Source of the DNA: Stieleria varia
GTDB lineage: Bacteria > Planctomycetota > Planctomycetia > Pirellulales > Pirellulaceae
DNA: 64,000 nt
Assembly: GCF_038443385.1 (NCBI RefSeq)
Contig: NZ_CP151726.1
Coordinates: 4,588,001 to 4,652,000, forward strand
Direction: 5' to 3'
Both the position numbers and the translations under genes were made by a program. Positions 35,363-44,931 of the stretch are shown in pieces. Every line of letters starts with the position of its first letter. Position 1 is the first letter of the stretch. The notes under the pieces are model-generated. The model did not search any database and had not been told where the DNA came from. It saw only the letters and a list, made by a program, of their open reading frames with translations.

Positions 35363-37071
35363 TGGCCAACCAGCGTCAGCCAGCTGGGACGGAAGATCAT
35401 GACGAGGCCGAGGACCAGGATCACCAGTCCGCTGAGAAGTTTCAGCCATCGGCCCTCGCGTTCTTGCATCTTGCGATTGGACAGTGTGACCACGGTGATC
35501 CCCAGCAGGATCGAATCGTCGAGCATGTAGGCCAAGATGTAGAGTCCGAGATACAGATAGTTCTGCCATGCGGGCAGATCCTGCAGCGTCAGGATTTGGG
35601 TGTACAGAGCGGGCAAGCCTGCCGTGCAGAGTAGCTCGACCATGTTGACGACGACGGCCAGAACGACAACGCCTGCCAATGCCGCGGTCATGTACTTGGC
35701 TTGGGCAATCTCACGCACGCGTCGGTACAACCCAGGCTTGCTTTTCTCAGGGATCGAAAGCGACACGCCTTTCTTGAACGCGAAAAAGTCCTTGACGTTG
35801 ATGACACCGATCGTCAAAGCGATCAGCCCCAACGCAATCTGAACGGGGCGAACAATTCCGATCAGCAAGAACATGCTCAGCCAGGCAGCCATGAACGCAT
35901 AGTAGGCGAGGCCGCTGACGACGACGAAGGTACCGGCGATCATGATGATCTTGCGACGGTCTTTGATGTTGACCAGGATCGACAACAGGAAGACCAGAAT
36001 CCACATCGCGCACGGATTGAACCCATCGACAAGCCCGACGATGAACGTAAAGAGTGGCAAGCCCATGTCGGTGACACGAACTGGGCCGAACCATGGCAGC
36101 TCGATCGTATCCGACGGCGTACCGGATGCCTCCTCGGGCGGTTGCAGTGTAGCCGCGCCGACATCGCCCTCGGTGGCTTCACCCGGCAACTCGAATTCAG
36201 GAAACTCCATCACCGGTGAATCGTTTGAATCCGACGTTTCGGATAATGCATCCGGTGCTTGAGCGGCTTGCAACACGTTGATCAGCGAAATCAATCCCGG
36301 TTGGACTTGCGACGGTTTGGTTTGCGACGGTTTGGGCGGCGGTTTGTCGTCAGGTTTCCCGGCAGGCTGTTTTGCAGACGGTTCGCTTGCGACTTCGCGG
36401 ATCCAGTCCTCCAGTTGCCGGCCGGTTGTCGCGTCCCCGGAGTAACCCACAATGACGCGACCCGCAAAATCAAACGTGGGCAGACCCGGCGATCCGCCCA
36501 CTGCGCTGCTGAGGGCATGCCAACGGGCGCGAGCGATATCGTCTCCAGTGATTTCGTGTATTCGATACTCGATTGCTGGCCAACGTTGCTTCAATTGAGG
36601 CAAGAACCGTTTGGCTTCCTGGCACTTGGGGCACGTGTCGCGGGTGTACACGTCCATCGTCAGCAAAGCTTCGATCCCCGGGCCACTTCGCTGTGCGTCC
36701 AGGAAACCGTAGTACATTTGTCGGCAACTGTAGAAGCTCGGCACCACTGGTTTGGGGCGGCCAAATCGTTGGGTCAACGCGTACAAGCGTGCCAGTTGCT
36801 CGCGATCCTTGAGCACATCATGAACGACGACATCTAGGCCGGGACGTTTGTTCTTGAGGTGTTCGATGTACGCGATCGTTTCAGCGGACTTTGGCAGATC
36901 CGAGCGTAGGAAGACCTCCATCTGTACCGTGTGGACTGCACTAACGTTGGCGGCATCATCGTCGCTCCACGCTGTCGTCGGTGTGTATGAGAGCAACGCA
37001 AAGAGAAACACCAGTGGAGTCACGGCGGACAAACGCAGTCGTGCGAAGGGGTCAATGAACATGCTGAACAT
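35359..37071 (-). CDS. Fused thioredoxin/glutaredoxin and CcdA/DsbD-like membrane protein
   Basis: 570 residues. A signal peptide lies at residues 12-35. A first thioredoxin-like region lacks a CxxC. A glutaredoxin-like domain has CPKC at 147-150 and LPTFDFAGRVIVGYSG. A proline-rich linker (residues 230-330) follows, then six or seven membrane segments with DGFNPCAMWILVFLL and MVELLCTAGLPALY, the two conserved cysteines of CcdA/ScsB-type electron carriers. It would pass reducing power across the membrane to periplasmic thiols. The stop is the TAG within the CTAG that ends MITE B2. The gene is divergent from the universal stress gene. Confidence 0.8.
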   Translation of the reverse strand: MFSMFIDPFARLRLSAVTPLVFLFALLSYTPTTAWSDDDAANVSAVHTVQMEVFLRSDLPKSAETIAYIEHLKNKRPGLDVVVHDVLKDREQLARLYALTQRFGRPKPVVPSFYSCRQMYYGFLDAQRSGPGIEALLTMDVYTRDTCPKCQEAKRFLPQLKQRWPAIEYRIHEITGDDIARARWHALSSAVGGSPGLPTFDFAGRVIVGYSGDATTGRQLEDWIREVASEPSAKQPAGKPDDKPPPKPSQTKPSQVQPGLISLINVLQAAQAPDALSETSDSNDSPVMEFPEFELPGEATEGDVGAATLQPPEEASGTPSDTIELPWFGPVRVTDMGLPLFTFIVGLVDGFNPCAMWILVFLLSILVNIKDRRKIIMIAGTFVVVSGLAYYAFMAAWLSMFLLIGIVRPVQIALGLIALTIGVINVKDFFAFKKGVSLSIPEKSKPGLYRRVREIAQAKYMTAALAGVVVLAVVVNMVELLCTAGLPALYTQILTLQDLPAWQNYLYLGLYILAYMLDDSILLGITVVTLSNRKMQEREGRWLKLLSGLVILVLGLVMIFRPSWLTLVGH

Positions 37072-37246
37072 GCGGGCGTTGGTGGCGTGGGCTGGGCTGA
37101 TCCGTCACTCGTCCGCAAAGCTTGTGCCGCAACACCAATTCTGTAGCTCGTTGTTACAGTGTGCCGCATGGCACTGCATTTGCATTAACACAGTCGCCAC
37201 CAAGTACACCGAACATACTCACACGAGAACGGATGAGGCTGCGACG

Positions 37247-37693
37247 ATGTCTGGACTGCGACCACAAAAGACGCTCGTTCCGATTGATTTTAGTGATCTG
37301 GCATACGATGCTTTGGAACGTGCCCTGGAAATCACGGATCCTGATGGTTACGTCGATGTCGTTCACGTCTTACCGATCCTGTCAGCGATGGAACTCGGCT
37401 ATCTTTACGGTAATCTGACGGATGATTCGCGGATCGCGCACGTGACAAAGATCTTGAAGGAGCGATTCGCGGCCGTGAAATATGACCGAGTGGAACTGCA
37501 CATTGCGATCGGCGATCCTGGCAGCCACATTGCCGAGCTTGCGAAGCAGCTGAAAACAGATTTGATCGTCATCCCCTCGCATGGTTACGGTTTTTTGAAG
37601 CACTTGCTGCTCGGTTCTACGGCAGAACGTGTGATACGATTGGCTACCTGTCCTGTGTTGGTGTTGCGTGAATCGTCAGAATCGCCAGAGTAG
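37247..37693 (+). CDS. Universal stress protein
   Basis: 148 residues from ATG at 37247; the frame is open far upstream but the domain starts at KTLVPIDFSDLAYDALERAL. The ATP-binding signature G-2x-G-9x-G(S/T) is seen as SHGYGFLKHLLLGSTAERV, preceding CPVLVL. It is a single-domain UspA of normal size. It lies 132 bp upstream of the hydrogenase operon on the same strand and may be co-regulated with it. Confidence 0.92.
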   Translation: MSGLRPQKTLVPIDFSDLAYDALERALEITDPDGYVDVVHVLPILSAMELGYLYGNLTDDSRIAHVTKILKERFAAVKYDRVELHIAIGDPGSHIAELAKQLKTDLIVIPSHGYGFLKHLLLGSTAERVIRLATCPVLVLRESSESPE

Positions 37694-37825
37694 CGTGGGC
37701 GAATCCGCGCGGTATGTGCGAGGTGCGTGCGGCAGTGCACAGATCACAACGGCCGTGACATCGACAAACATGTCTATCGAACAAAAGATCTGCAATCCGC
37801 TTGAGTTTCTGGGACGACAAAACCA

Positions 37826-38701
37826 GTGCCGAATATTGATGACGAACCGTTTACAAAGAGGCAATCCTTGTCTGATCCTTGGCGTGTCATGCCAGCGGAG
37901 ATCGTCGGCATAGACGACGAAGTTCGTTCGGTGAGGACCTACCATTTGCGGCTGAGCGACAGTGGTGATGCGGCGAGCTATCGCTTGCGCGCCGGGCAGT
38001 TCAACATGCTGTACTTGCCGGGGATTGGCGAAGCCGCCATATCAGTCAGTGGCGATCCGAGTGACTGCCACGAATTGGTCCACACCGTCCGAGCGGTCGG
38101 AAACGTCACCAACCGGTTGGCGTTGTCCACCGTCGGCACGACGTTGGGCGTTCGCGGACCGTACGGTTCGCATTGGCCGTTGGAACAGTGCAGCGGTTGC
38201 GATGTGGTTTTGATCGCGGGAGGGATTGGGTTGGCACCGCTGCGTCCAGTGATCTACGAATTGTTGGCCAAACGCGAGCGTTTTGGCCGCATCTGGTTGC
38301 TGATGGGGGCACGCAGTCCGTCCGATCTGCTTTACGCGACTCAGTACATGAATTGGTCGTATGAAGGCATCACGGTGCAGACGACAGTCGATCGACCGAC
38401 CGATGATTGGTCGGGAAATGTTGGTGTCGTCACACCGCTGGTGGAGCGTCTGGAGCTTGATCGCCCCAATCAAACGGTGGTGATGACTTGCGGACCAGAG
38501 ATCATGATGCGGTTCGCTGCAAGGTCGGCGCAGCGCATCGGTGTGTCGACTGATCACATTTGGGTTTCTCTGGAACGAAACATGACGTGCGCCTTTGGCC
38601 ATTGCGGGCATTGTCAGTTTGGACCCCATTTCATTTGCAAGGACGGACCCGTGCTGAGATACGACCGCGTCGCAGCGTTGTTGGAGGTGCGATCGCTATG
38701 A
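37826..38701 (+). CDS. hydG: Group 3b NiFe hydrogenase, FAD/NAD(P)-binding gamma subunit
   Basis: 291 residues from GTG at 37826 (an ATG at 37889, MPAEIVGIDD, is also possible). Ferredoxin-reductase fold: FAD-binding barrel with YRLRAGQFNMLYLPGIGEAA, NAD(P)-binding domain with VVLIAGGIGLAPLRPVIYEL and TCGPEIMM. The C-terminal [2Fe-2S] site is CAFGHCGHCQFGPHFIC. In Pyrococcus-type sulfhydrogenases this subunit exchanges electrons with NADP(H). It should be preceded by the [4Fe-4S] beta subunit; here the preceding gene is the universal stress protein. ATGA overlap with the next gene. Confidence 0.92.
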   Translation: MPNIDDEPFTKRQSLSDPWRVMPAEIVGIDDEVRSVRTYHLRLSDSGDAASYRLRAGQFNMLYLPGIGEAAISVSGDPSDCHELVHTVRAVGNVTNRLALSTVGTTLGVRGPYGSHWPLEQCSGCDVVLIAGGIGLAPLRPVIYELLAKRERFGRIWLLMGARSPSDLLYATQYMNWSYEGITVQTTVDRPTDDWSGNVGVVTPLVERLELDRPNQTVVMTCGPEIMMRFAARSAQRIGVSTDHIWVSLERNMTCAFGHCGHCQFGPHFICKDGPVLRYDRVAALLEVRSL

Positions 38702-39519
38702 GCAAGTCAACGACACGCAAGCGGTTGGGAGTTTTTAAGTTTGCTTCGTGCGACGGATGCCAGTTGTCGCTGTTGAGTTGCGAAGACGAGTTGTTGGATG
38801 TCGCCGACGCGGTGGAGATTGCTCATTTCCTGGAAGCCTCCAGCCATATCGGTGAGGGACCCTACGACTTGGCATTGGTCGAAGGCTCGATCACGACGGC
38901 AAGGGATGCTCAGCGAATCTTGGAAATCCGTCAACAGTCGCGCAAACTCGTCACGATCGGTGCGTGCGCGACCGCGGGAGGAATCCAAGCCTTACGAAAC
39001 TGGGCCGATCATGCGGAGTACTTGCGGCTGGTTTACGCGAATCCACAGTACATCGACACGTTGGCAACGAGCACGGCGATCGAAGAACACGTGGAGGTTG
39101 ATTTTCAGCTTCGTGGTTGCCCGATCGACAAGATACAACTACTGACGGTGATCAAGGCGATGATCACGAATCGTCGTCCGAACATTCCGACACACAGTGT
39201 CTGCATGGAATGCAAACGCAGGGGAACGGTGTGCATCGCAGTCACGACCGGTCAGCCTTGCGTCGGCCCGGTCACTCAAGCCGGATGTGGGGCAATTTGC
39301 CCCGCCTATGACCGACCGTGCTACGGATGCTTTGGGCCTGCCGAGCAAGCGAATTGTGAGCCGTTGTCGGACCACTACTTGGCATCGGGAACGTCTCCGC
39401 AGCATTTGATCTCGCAACTGCGCAACATGAACGCAGGGGCACGCGTCTTTCAGATCGAAAGCGATCGTGTCGAGCGTGGCAGACCGAAACTTATTTCAAA
39501 ATCCGAGACGAACTCATGA
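38698..39519 (+). CDS. hydD: Group 3b NiFe hydrogenase, small (delta) subunit
   Basis: 273 residues, ATG at 38698. The proximal-cluster motif FASCDGCQLSLLSCEDELL is near the N-terminus, and GACATAGGIQAL and LRGCPIDKIQLL follow. The C-terminal part has many cysteines (CMECKRRGTVC, CVGPVTQAGCGAICPAYDRP, CYGCFGPAEQANC) as in small subunits with further [4Fe-4S] clusters. There is no twin-arginine signal, so the enzyme is cytoplasmic. It carries electrons from the NiFe site towards the gamma subunit. Overlaps both neighbours by 4 bp. Confidence 0.95.
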   Translation: MSKSTTRKRLGVFKFASCDGCQLSLLSCEDELLDVADAVEIAHFLEASSHIGEGPYDLALVEGSITTARDAQRILEIRQQSRKLVTIGACATAGGIQALRNWADHAEYLRLVYANPQYIDTLATSTAIEEHVEVDFQLRGCPIDKIQLLTVIKAMITNRRPNIPTHSVCMECKRRGTVCIAVTTGQPCVGPVTQAGCGAICPAYDRPCYGCFGPAEQANCEPLSDHYLASGTSPQHLISQLRNMNAGARVFQIESDRVERGRPKLISKSETNS

Positions 39520-40817
39520 CAGACGGATCGACTCGCAAGATTACCGTGGAGGCGCTCACTCGCGTGGAAGGCGAAGGCGCGCTGCACGTTCGGCTTCGCG
39601 ATGGCGGAGTCGAAAGCGTGAAACTGTCGATCTACGAGCCGCCCCGATTCTTTGAAGCGTTCCTGCAGGGACGACGTTTGGAGGAAGTGCCCGATATCAC
39701 CGCCCGCATCTGTGGAATCTGTCCGGTTGCCTATCAAATGACATCCGTGCACGCGTTGGAACAGGCCTTGGGAGTCGAAATCACACCCGAGATCCGCATC
39801 CTGCGTCGCTTGCTCTACTGTGGTGAGTGGATTGAGAGCCACGTCCTGCATATTTACATGCTCAACGCACCCGATTTTTTTGACTCACACAGTGGGATCG
39901 AACTGGCAAAGCGGTTTCCCGACGAAGTCACCCAGGGGCTGAGGATCAAGAAGGTTGGCAATCGGCTATTGGAGATCCTGGGCGGACGTGCGATCCATCC
40001 CGTCAACGTCCGCGTCGGCGGTTTCTACAGGTCTCCGGAGGTTTCGCAGCTGACCGAGCTGCTGCCGGACTTGGAGTCCGCTCTGGATGCGGCGATTGAG
40101 TCGGCACGATGGGTGGCCGGATTTGACTTTCCTTGTTTTGATCTGCCGATGGAGATGGTCGCGTTGCAACATGACGAGGAATATCCGATGAACGAAGGTC
40201 ACATCGCGTCCTCGGCGCGGCCAAAGATCGCTGTGGCTGACTACGAGAAACACTTTGCCGAAGTCCACGTACCGCATAGCACGGCACTGCAGTCGGAGAT
40301 CGGTGACGCAGGGGCTCCGTATTTCCTGGGACCGCTGGCGCGTTTGCGATTCAATCACGAGAGACTTTTTCCGCAGGCAAGACGCTTGACCGATGAATTG
40401 TTTCCCGATGGACCGACCGAGAATCGCTTTCATTCGATTCTGGCGCGCAGCATCGAAGTCGTTCATTCGCTGATCGAAGCGATCTCGATCATCAAGTCGT
40501 TTCGCCCACTGAAGCGTCCTTTCGTGGAGTACACGCCGTGCAACGGATTTGGTTGCGCCGCGACGGAGGCACCGCGAGGGATGATCTATCACAGCTATCA
40601 GGTCAACGACGTCGGCGAGGTGGTCACGTCAAAGATCGTTCCACCGACGTCACAGAACCAAAAACAAATCGAACTCGATTTAGTCGGATTTCTGCCATCG
40701 ATCATCCAACAGTCCGACGATCGCGTGGCGGCGGAATGCGAAAAGTTGATTCGCACGTACGATCCCTGTATCAGTTGCAGCACTCATTTCCTCCGATTAA
40801 CGATGGAGCGCCGATAG
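39516..40817 (+). CDS. hydA: Group 3b NiFe hydrogenase, large (alpha) subunit
   Basis: 433 residues. The L1 motif RICGICPVAYQM (R64, C66, C69) and the L2 motif DPCISCSTH (C418, C421, H424) give all four NiFe ligands. After H424 a 9-residue tail FLRLTMERR would be removed by the maturation protease. The RICGICPVAYQM form is typical for group 3b. It also has the Arg/Lys-rich GFGCAATEAPRGMIYHSY stretch. This is the hydrogen-splitting or hydrogen-making subunit. Confidence 0.96.
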   Translation: MTDGSTRKITVEALTRVEGEGALHVRLRDGGVESVKLSIYEPPRFFEAFLQGRRLEEVPDITARICGICPVAYQMTSVHALEQALGVEITPEIRILRRLLYCGEWIESHVLHIYMLNAPDFFDSHSGIELAKRFPDEVTQGLRIKKVGNRLLEILGGRAIHPVNVRVGGFYRSPEVSQLTELLPDLESALDAAIESARWVAGFDFPCFDLPMEMVALQHDEEYPMNEGHIASSARPKIAVADYEKHFAEVHVPHSTALQSEIGDAGAPYFLGPLARLRFNHERLFPQARRLTDELFPDGPTENRFHSILARSIEVVHSLIEAISIIKSFRPLKRPFVEYTPCNGFGCAATEAPRGMIYHSYQVNDVGEVVTSKIVPPTSQNQKQIELDLVGFLPSIIQQSDDRVAAECEKLIRTYDPCISCSTHFLRLTMERR

Positions 40818-40818
40818 C

Positions 40819-41307
40819 ATGGTTCGCGACAAGCATACTTTGATCATCGGGATCGGCAGCCCACACGGTGACGATCAAATCGGCTGGTTGGCGATCGATG
40901 AGTTGTTGTTACACGGTGAACTACCCTGCCGCGCGATCAAGGTGAGTAACCCACTGCAATGCTTAGATCATTTGGACCGCGCCGAGCGGGTATTGATCAT
41001 TGATGCGGCCGTGGGAATGGACGTTTGCGTGTTGAGTATGCGGTATGACGCTTCATCGCAGTGGGATGATTGTGCTACGATCAACACCAAGGACCCGCGT
41101 GGAACACATGATCTTGGACTGCCCAGTGTCTTGGAGTTAGCGTTGAACCTAGGGCACCGCGTTGATCACGTCGAGATTTGGCTTGTTCGGGGATCACAGT
41201 TCCAGCCGCTGTCGGCAGTCAGTGAGGCGGCGCTGGCGGGGACTCACGAATGTGTACAGCGAATTGTTCAGGAGGTAGCCGATGCACGAAACATCCTTGG
41301 TGCGTAG
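40819..41307 (+). CDS. Hydrogenase maturation protease (HyaD/HycI family)
   Basis: 162 residues, ATG one base after the large-subunit stop. The family starts with IIGIGSPHGDDQIGWLAIDE, whose Asp binds nickel, and continues with VLIIDAAVGMD and GTHDLGLPSVLELA. It removes the C-terminal tail of the large subunit after nickel insertion. The last 26 bases overlap hypA. Confidence 0.9.
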   Translation: MVRDKHTLIIGIGSPHGDDQIGWLAIDELLLHGELPCRAIKVSNPLQCLDHLDRAERVLIIDAAVGMDVCVLSMRYDASSQWDDCATINTKDPRGTHDLGLPSVLELALNLGHRVDHVEIWLVRGSQFQPLSAVSEAALAGTHECVQRIVQEVADARNILGA

Positions 41308-41722
41308 CTTGCTGCGGCAAGTCAACGATGTGCTTGCTCAGAACGGTGGCATCGCCGCGAAAGAGATCGTCATTGAGATCGGACCACTGTCCGGGGTCGA
41401 GCCTGATTTGGTCGTCAGTGCGTTTGAGCAATTGGTCCCGGGCACACGCTTGGCCGACGCAGTCTTGAACATTCAATTCACTGACTTGTTGGTCAAGTGC
41501 CGGCAATGTGATTCAGTGTCTGAGGTCCAAGGATTTGTGTTCCGCTGCAACGCGTGCGGTTGTCGTCATGTGCAGGTGATTTCGGGTGATCAAGTGCTGT
41601 TGAAAACGGTGACCATCGTGGACTCAAATGTGGATGAATGCATGGATCATCGATCGGATCGGGACAACGACCGAAAGGTCGCGAGTGACTGTGGTTTGGC
41701 CGCGGGAGCACAGCATGGCTGA
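41282..41722 (+). CDS. hypA: Hydrogenase nickel-insertion protein HypA
   Basis: 146 residues. The nickel-binding start MHETSLVRSLLRQV has the required His2. The zinc site is CRQCDSVSEVQGFVFRC then NACGC. After the HypA domain (~113 residues) there is an unusual polar tail of ~30 residues, part of which is the start region of hypB in another frame, so it may be only a product of the overlap. Confidence 0.93.
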   Translation: MHETSLVRSLLRQVNDVLAQNGGIAAKEIVIEIGPLSGVEPDLVVSAFEQLVPGTRLADAVLNIQFTDLLVKCRQCDSVSEVQGFVFRCNACGCRHVQVISGDQVLLKTVTIVDSNVDECMDHRSDRDNDRKVASDCGLAAGAQHG

Positions 41723-42386
41723 GACGATTGTGAGAGTGAACCGCGATGTGCAAGCCGACAAGAGAGCGGCGGCCCAGACGCTCCGCGAAGAAATGACACG
41801 GCGCGGCACATTCGTCGTCAACCTCGTTTCATCACCGGGCGCCGGGAAAACAAGCCTGTTGGAAGCCACCTGCCGTCACTGGGGATCGCGATTCAAGATG
41901 GCCGTCTTGGTCGGCGATTTGGCAACCGACCGAGACGCGCAACGGTTGGCTCCGTTGGTGCCAGTTGAGCAATTGACCACGGGCGGTGCGTGTCATTTGG
42001 AATTGAGTTTGGTGAAACGAGGGCTTGCGATGCTACCTCAGATCAATTTCGATTTCTTATTCATCGAGAACATCGGTAACCTCGTCTGCCCGGCGTCGCA
42101 TGACTTGGGCGAGCATCTACGTGTCGTTGTGCTCAGCACAACGGAAGGCGATGACAAGCCGGGAAAGTATCCCAAGATGTTCCGCACCAGCCAGTTGATG
42201 GTGCTGACGAAAACGGACCTACTGCCTTACGTCCCGTTTTGTGTGGACAATGCGACCGAGGACGCACGGCGGATCCAGGGAGACGTGGATGTTCTGCAGG
42301 TTTGCTCGATCCATGATGACGGGATCGATGCGTGGTGTGAATACTTGCAACGCAGTCGACGTGAGATGTTGGAGCGTTTGTCGTGA
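41715..42386 (+). CDS. hypB: Hydrogenase nickel-incorporation GTPase HypB
   Basis: 223 residues from ATG at 41715, overlapping hypA by 8 bp; the frame is open further upstream but the HypB fold starts at AQTLREEMTRRGTFVVNLVS. The P-loop is SSPGAGKTSLLEAT; the metal site lies in TTGGACHLELSLVKRGL; base recognition is VLTKTDLLPY. There is no histidine-rich nickel-storage stretch. With HypA it loads nickel into the large subunit. Confidence 0.95.
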   Translation: MAETIVRVNRDVQADKRAAAQTLREEMTRRGTFVVNLVSSPGAGKTSLLEATCRHWGSRFKMAVLVGDLATDRDAQRLAPLVPVEQLTTGGACHLELSLVKRGLAMLPQINFDFLFIENIGNLVCPASHDLGEHLRVVVLSTTEGDDKPGKYPKMFRTSQLMVLTKTDLLPYVPFCVDNATEDARRIQGDVDVLQVCSIHDDGIDAWCEYLQRSRREMLERLS

Positions 42387-44683
42387 GCGTCGTACGAACC
42401 GAATGCGAGCAGCAGCCATGCCGAAACTTTGTACTGACGGGACTCGTCCAAGGTCGTGGTGTGCGTCCAGCCGTTTCACGCTTGGCGGTTCGTTTTGGAC
42501 TGCGCGGTTTTGTCCGCAACTCCGCCGAGGGAGTGGACGTGACGGTTACCGGAGATGTTGACGGTTTGACAGCGTTTGCTGAGAAACTTGGTCAGACCTA
42601 CCGAATCGCGAATGCATGGACAAGCGATGCGGGAGAGCAGTTCGATGGATTTGTGATTCGAGAAAGTCGGGTGGAGGGAAGTTTCGCCACCGTCGTTCCC
42701 ACTGACGTGGCGATTTGTTCGAAGTGTATCGCGGATCTCAGCGACGGCAATTCGCGTCGTTTCGGCTACCCCTTTACCACTTGTACCCAGTGCGGTCCAC
42801 GATACTCCATCTTGGCTGCGATGCCATTCGACCGGCAGCGAACCAGTATGCATGAGTTTGCGATGTGCAACGCGTGTCACAGTGAGTACACCGACGCCGC
42901 CGATCGACGATTTCATTCGCAGACCAACTGTTGTGCCAACTGCGGCCCGAGATGCTGGGTGACCGATCAATACGACAATGTTCTAGAGAGCGGTCCGGGA
43001 TTCTTGTCTTTCATCGCCGACGCGATCGTCAGTGGACAGATTGTCGCGGTCAAGGGACTGGGTGGCTATCAGTTGATGTGCGATGCGACGCAGCGGGATG
43101 TCGTGGCTGAGCTTCGAACGCGAAAACACAGAGCCAGAAAGCCGTTGGCAGTGTTGGTTCGTGACTTGAGAATGGCGGTTGAGATCGCAGAGATTGATTC
43201 CGGATCGCAGACGCAGTTGAGCGACCCTGCAAACCCGATCGTGATCATGCCGGCGAAGAACAACGGGTTGCTTGCAGAGGAGATCTCACCGGGATTGAAC
43301 ACGGTAGGGGTGATGTTACCGGCAACCGGATTGCACTGGATGATCGCAGATCGAGTTGCTCGACCTTTAGTGCTGACCAGCGCGAATCTGTCTGGCGGAG
43401 CGATCGTGTATCGAAACGATGATGCCATGAGTGCCTTGAGAGAAGTTGCCGATCTCTGGCTTCACCACGACCGCGAGATTCTTCGCCCGATCGATGATAG
43501 CGTCGTTCAATTCGTTGCCGGGCAATGCATGACCGTGCGGGCGGCGCGAGGAATCTCCCCGATGTCATGGTCGCGGTCTGTGCCATCGTCGGACACGATC
43601 GTTTCCTTGGGTGGACATCAAAAATGTTCTATCGGAATCGCGACAACCTCTCACTGGCTTCTCGGTCCGCATATCGGCGACCTGGAGACGGAAGAGACAC
43701 GGTCACGGTTCATGGAAGAAACAGCCGCATGGCAAAAACTCATCGGAAATAGAGTCGGCTCGTACGCTTGCGATCAACATCCCGACTACTTCAGCTCCAT
43801 GCTGGCGGAGAAATCCGGCCAATCCGTCGTTCGGGTTCAGCACCATCACGCCCATGTCGTGTCCGCTGCGTTCCAGCACGGGTTACTAGATCAACAAGTG
43901 CTGGGGATCGCGTTTGACGGCAGTGGTGCAGGGAGTGACCAGACCATTTGGGGAGGCGAGATACTGATCGCGAGTCCATCAGAGTGCAACCGTGTGGGAT
44001 ATCTGCAGCCGTTTCGATTGCCCGGAGGAGCAGCAGCCATCCAGCAACCGTGGCGGACCGCTCTTTCGTTGATTTCGCAAGTGTGTGACGGTAATGAATT
44101 AGATGCTTGGATTCACAAGTTCACCGACCGGCTCGATTTATCGACGGCATGCTTCATGATCGACAACGCCCCCATGACGACCAGCATGGGGCGGTTGTTT
44201 GATGCGGTTGCGGCGATTTCGTTGGGTATTTTTCAGGCGGATTATGAAGGCGAGCCGGCGATGCGACTGGAGTCGGCTTGTGACGAAAGTGAAACCGGCA
44301 GCTATCGGTTTGAGTTGCACAGCGGCGATTCGCTGCTGCTCGATTGGAGGCCTTTGCTAGTCGATTTGTTGGAGGATCTGCCAAGCTTGTCGTCTGGTCG
44401 GATTGCGATGAAGTTTCATCGTGCGGTCGCAAACGCAGTCGTCGAAGTTGCGGGACGCTTTGCAGGTTTTCCGGCGGTCGTTTGCGGCGGCGTCTTTCAA
44501 AATCGCTTGCTGTTGAAATTGATCCACGACCGAGCGACTGCACTGGCGGTTGACATTCGGTTTCCCGGCTCGATCCCAACGAATGACGGCGGCTTGGCGT
44601 TGGGACAGTTGATCGCTGCGTCAGCGATGACACCGCACTCGGGAGAAGCTCATGTGGCCAGAGAGGATTTGTCATGTGCCTAG
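42383..44683 (+). CDS. hypF: Carbamoyltransferase HypF
   Basis: 766 residues from GTG at 42383, overlapping hypB by 4 bp. Order of domains: acylphosphatase (LTGLVQGRGVRPAVSRLAVR, residues ~14-100), two zinc fingers (CSKCIADLSDGNSRRFGYPF ... CTQCGP; CNACHSEYTD ... CCANCGP), YrdC-like (GQIVAVKGLGGYQLMCDAT), and Kae1-like carbamoyl transfer (VQHHHAHVVSA, GIAFDGSGAGSDQTIWGGE, VCGGVFQNRLLL). It makes the cyanide ligands of the NiFe site from carbamoyl phosphate, the product of the CarB gene upstream in the window. Usual length ~750. Confidence 0.96.
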   Translation: MSVVRTECEQQPCRNFVLTGLVQGRGVRPAVSRLAVRFGLRGFVRNSAEGVDVTVTGDVDGLTAFAEKLGQTYRIANAWTSDAGEQFDGFVIRESRVEGSFATVVPTDVAICSKCIADLSDGNSRRFGYPFTTCTQCGPRYSILAAMPFDRQRTSMHEFAMCNACHSEYTDAADRRFHSQTNCCANCGPRCWVTDQYDNVLESGPGFLSFIADAIVSGQIVAVKGLGGYQLMCDATQRDVVAELRTRKHRARKPLAVLVRDLRMAVEIAEIDSGSQTQLSDPANPIVIMPAKNNGLLAEEISPGLNTVGVMLPATGLHWMIADRVARPLVLTSANLSGGAIVYRNDDAMSALREVADLWLHHDREILRPIDDSVVQFVAGQCMTVRAARGISPMSWSRSVPSSDTIVSLGGHQKCSIGIATTSHWLLGPHIGDLETEETRSRFMEETAAWQKLIGNRVGSYACDQHPDYFSSMLAEKSGQSVVRVQHHHAHVVSAAFQHGLLDQQVLGIAFDGSGAGSDQTIWGGEILIASPSECNRVGYLQPFRLPGGAAAIQQPWRTALSLISQVCDGNELDAWIHKFTDRLDLSTACFMIDNAPMTTSMGRLFDAVAAISLGIFQADYEGEPAMRLESACDESETGSYRFELHSGDSLLLDWRPLLVDLLEDLPSLSSGRIAMKFHRAVANAVVEVAGRFAGFPAVVCGGVFQNRLLLKLIHDRATALAVDIRFPGSIPTNDGGLALGQLIAASAMTPHSGEAHVAREDLSCA

Positions 44684-44931
44684 GTGTTCCAGGACGCGTT
44701 CAAGAATGGCTTGATCAGGACCCACTGTTTGCCCGGGCTCGGGTCGAGTTTGCGGGAGTTTGTCGAGATGTTCATATGGCTTGTGTGACCGATGCCAAGG
44801 TCGGTGACTATGTCGTCGTCCATGCCGGGATCGCAATCTGCATTGTCGATGAACAGCAAGCCCAAACGACGCTTGGGGAGTTGTCTCGATTGGACAAAAT
44901 GGATCGTGATGACGAAGCGGAGAAACCATGA
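44674..44931 (+). CDS. hypC: Hydrogenase assembly chaperone HypC
   Basis: 85 residues, beginning MCLGVPGRVQEW with the essential Cys2 and ending in an acidic tail; VGDYVVVHAGIAICIVDE is the other conserved stretch. It carries the Fe(CN)2CO group with HypD and holds the large subunit. Overlaps hypF by 10 bp and hypD by 4 bp. Confidence 0.95.
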   Translation: MCLGVPGRVQEWLDQDPLFARARVEFAGVCRDVHMACVTDAKVGDYVVVHAGIAICIVDEQQAQTTLGELSRLDKMDRDDEAEKP

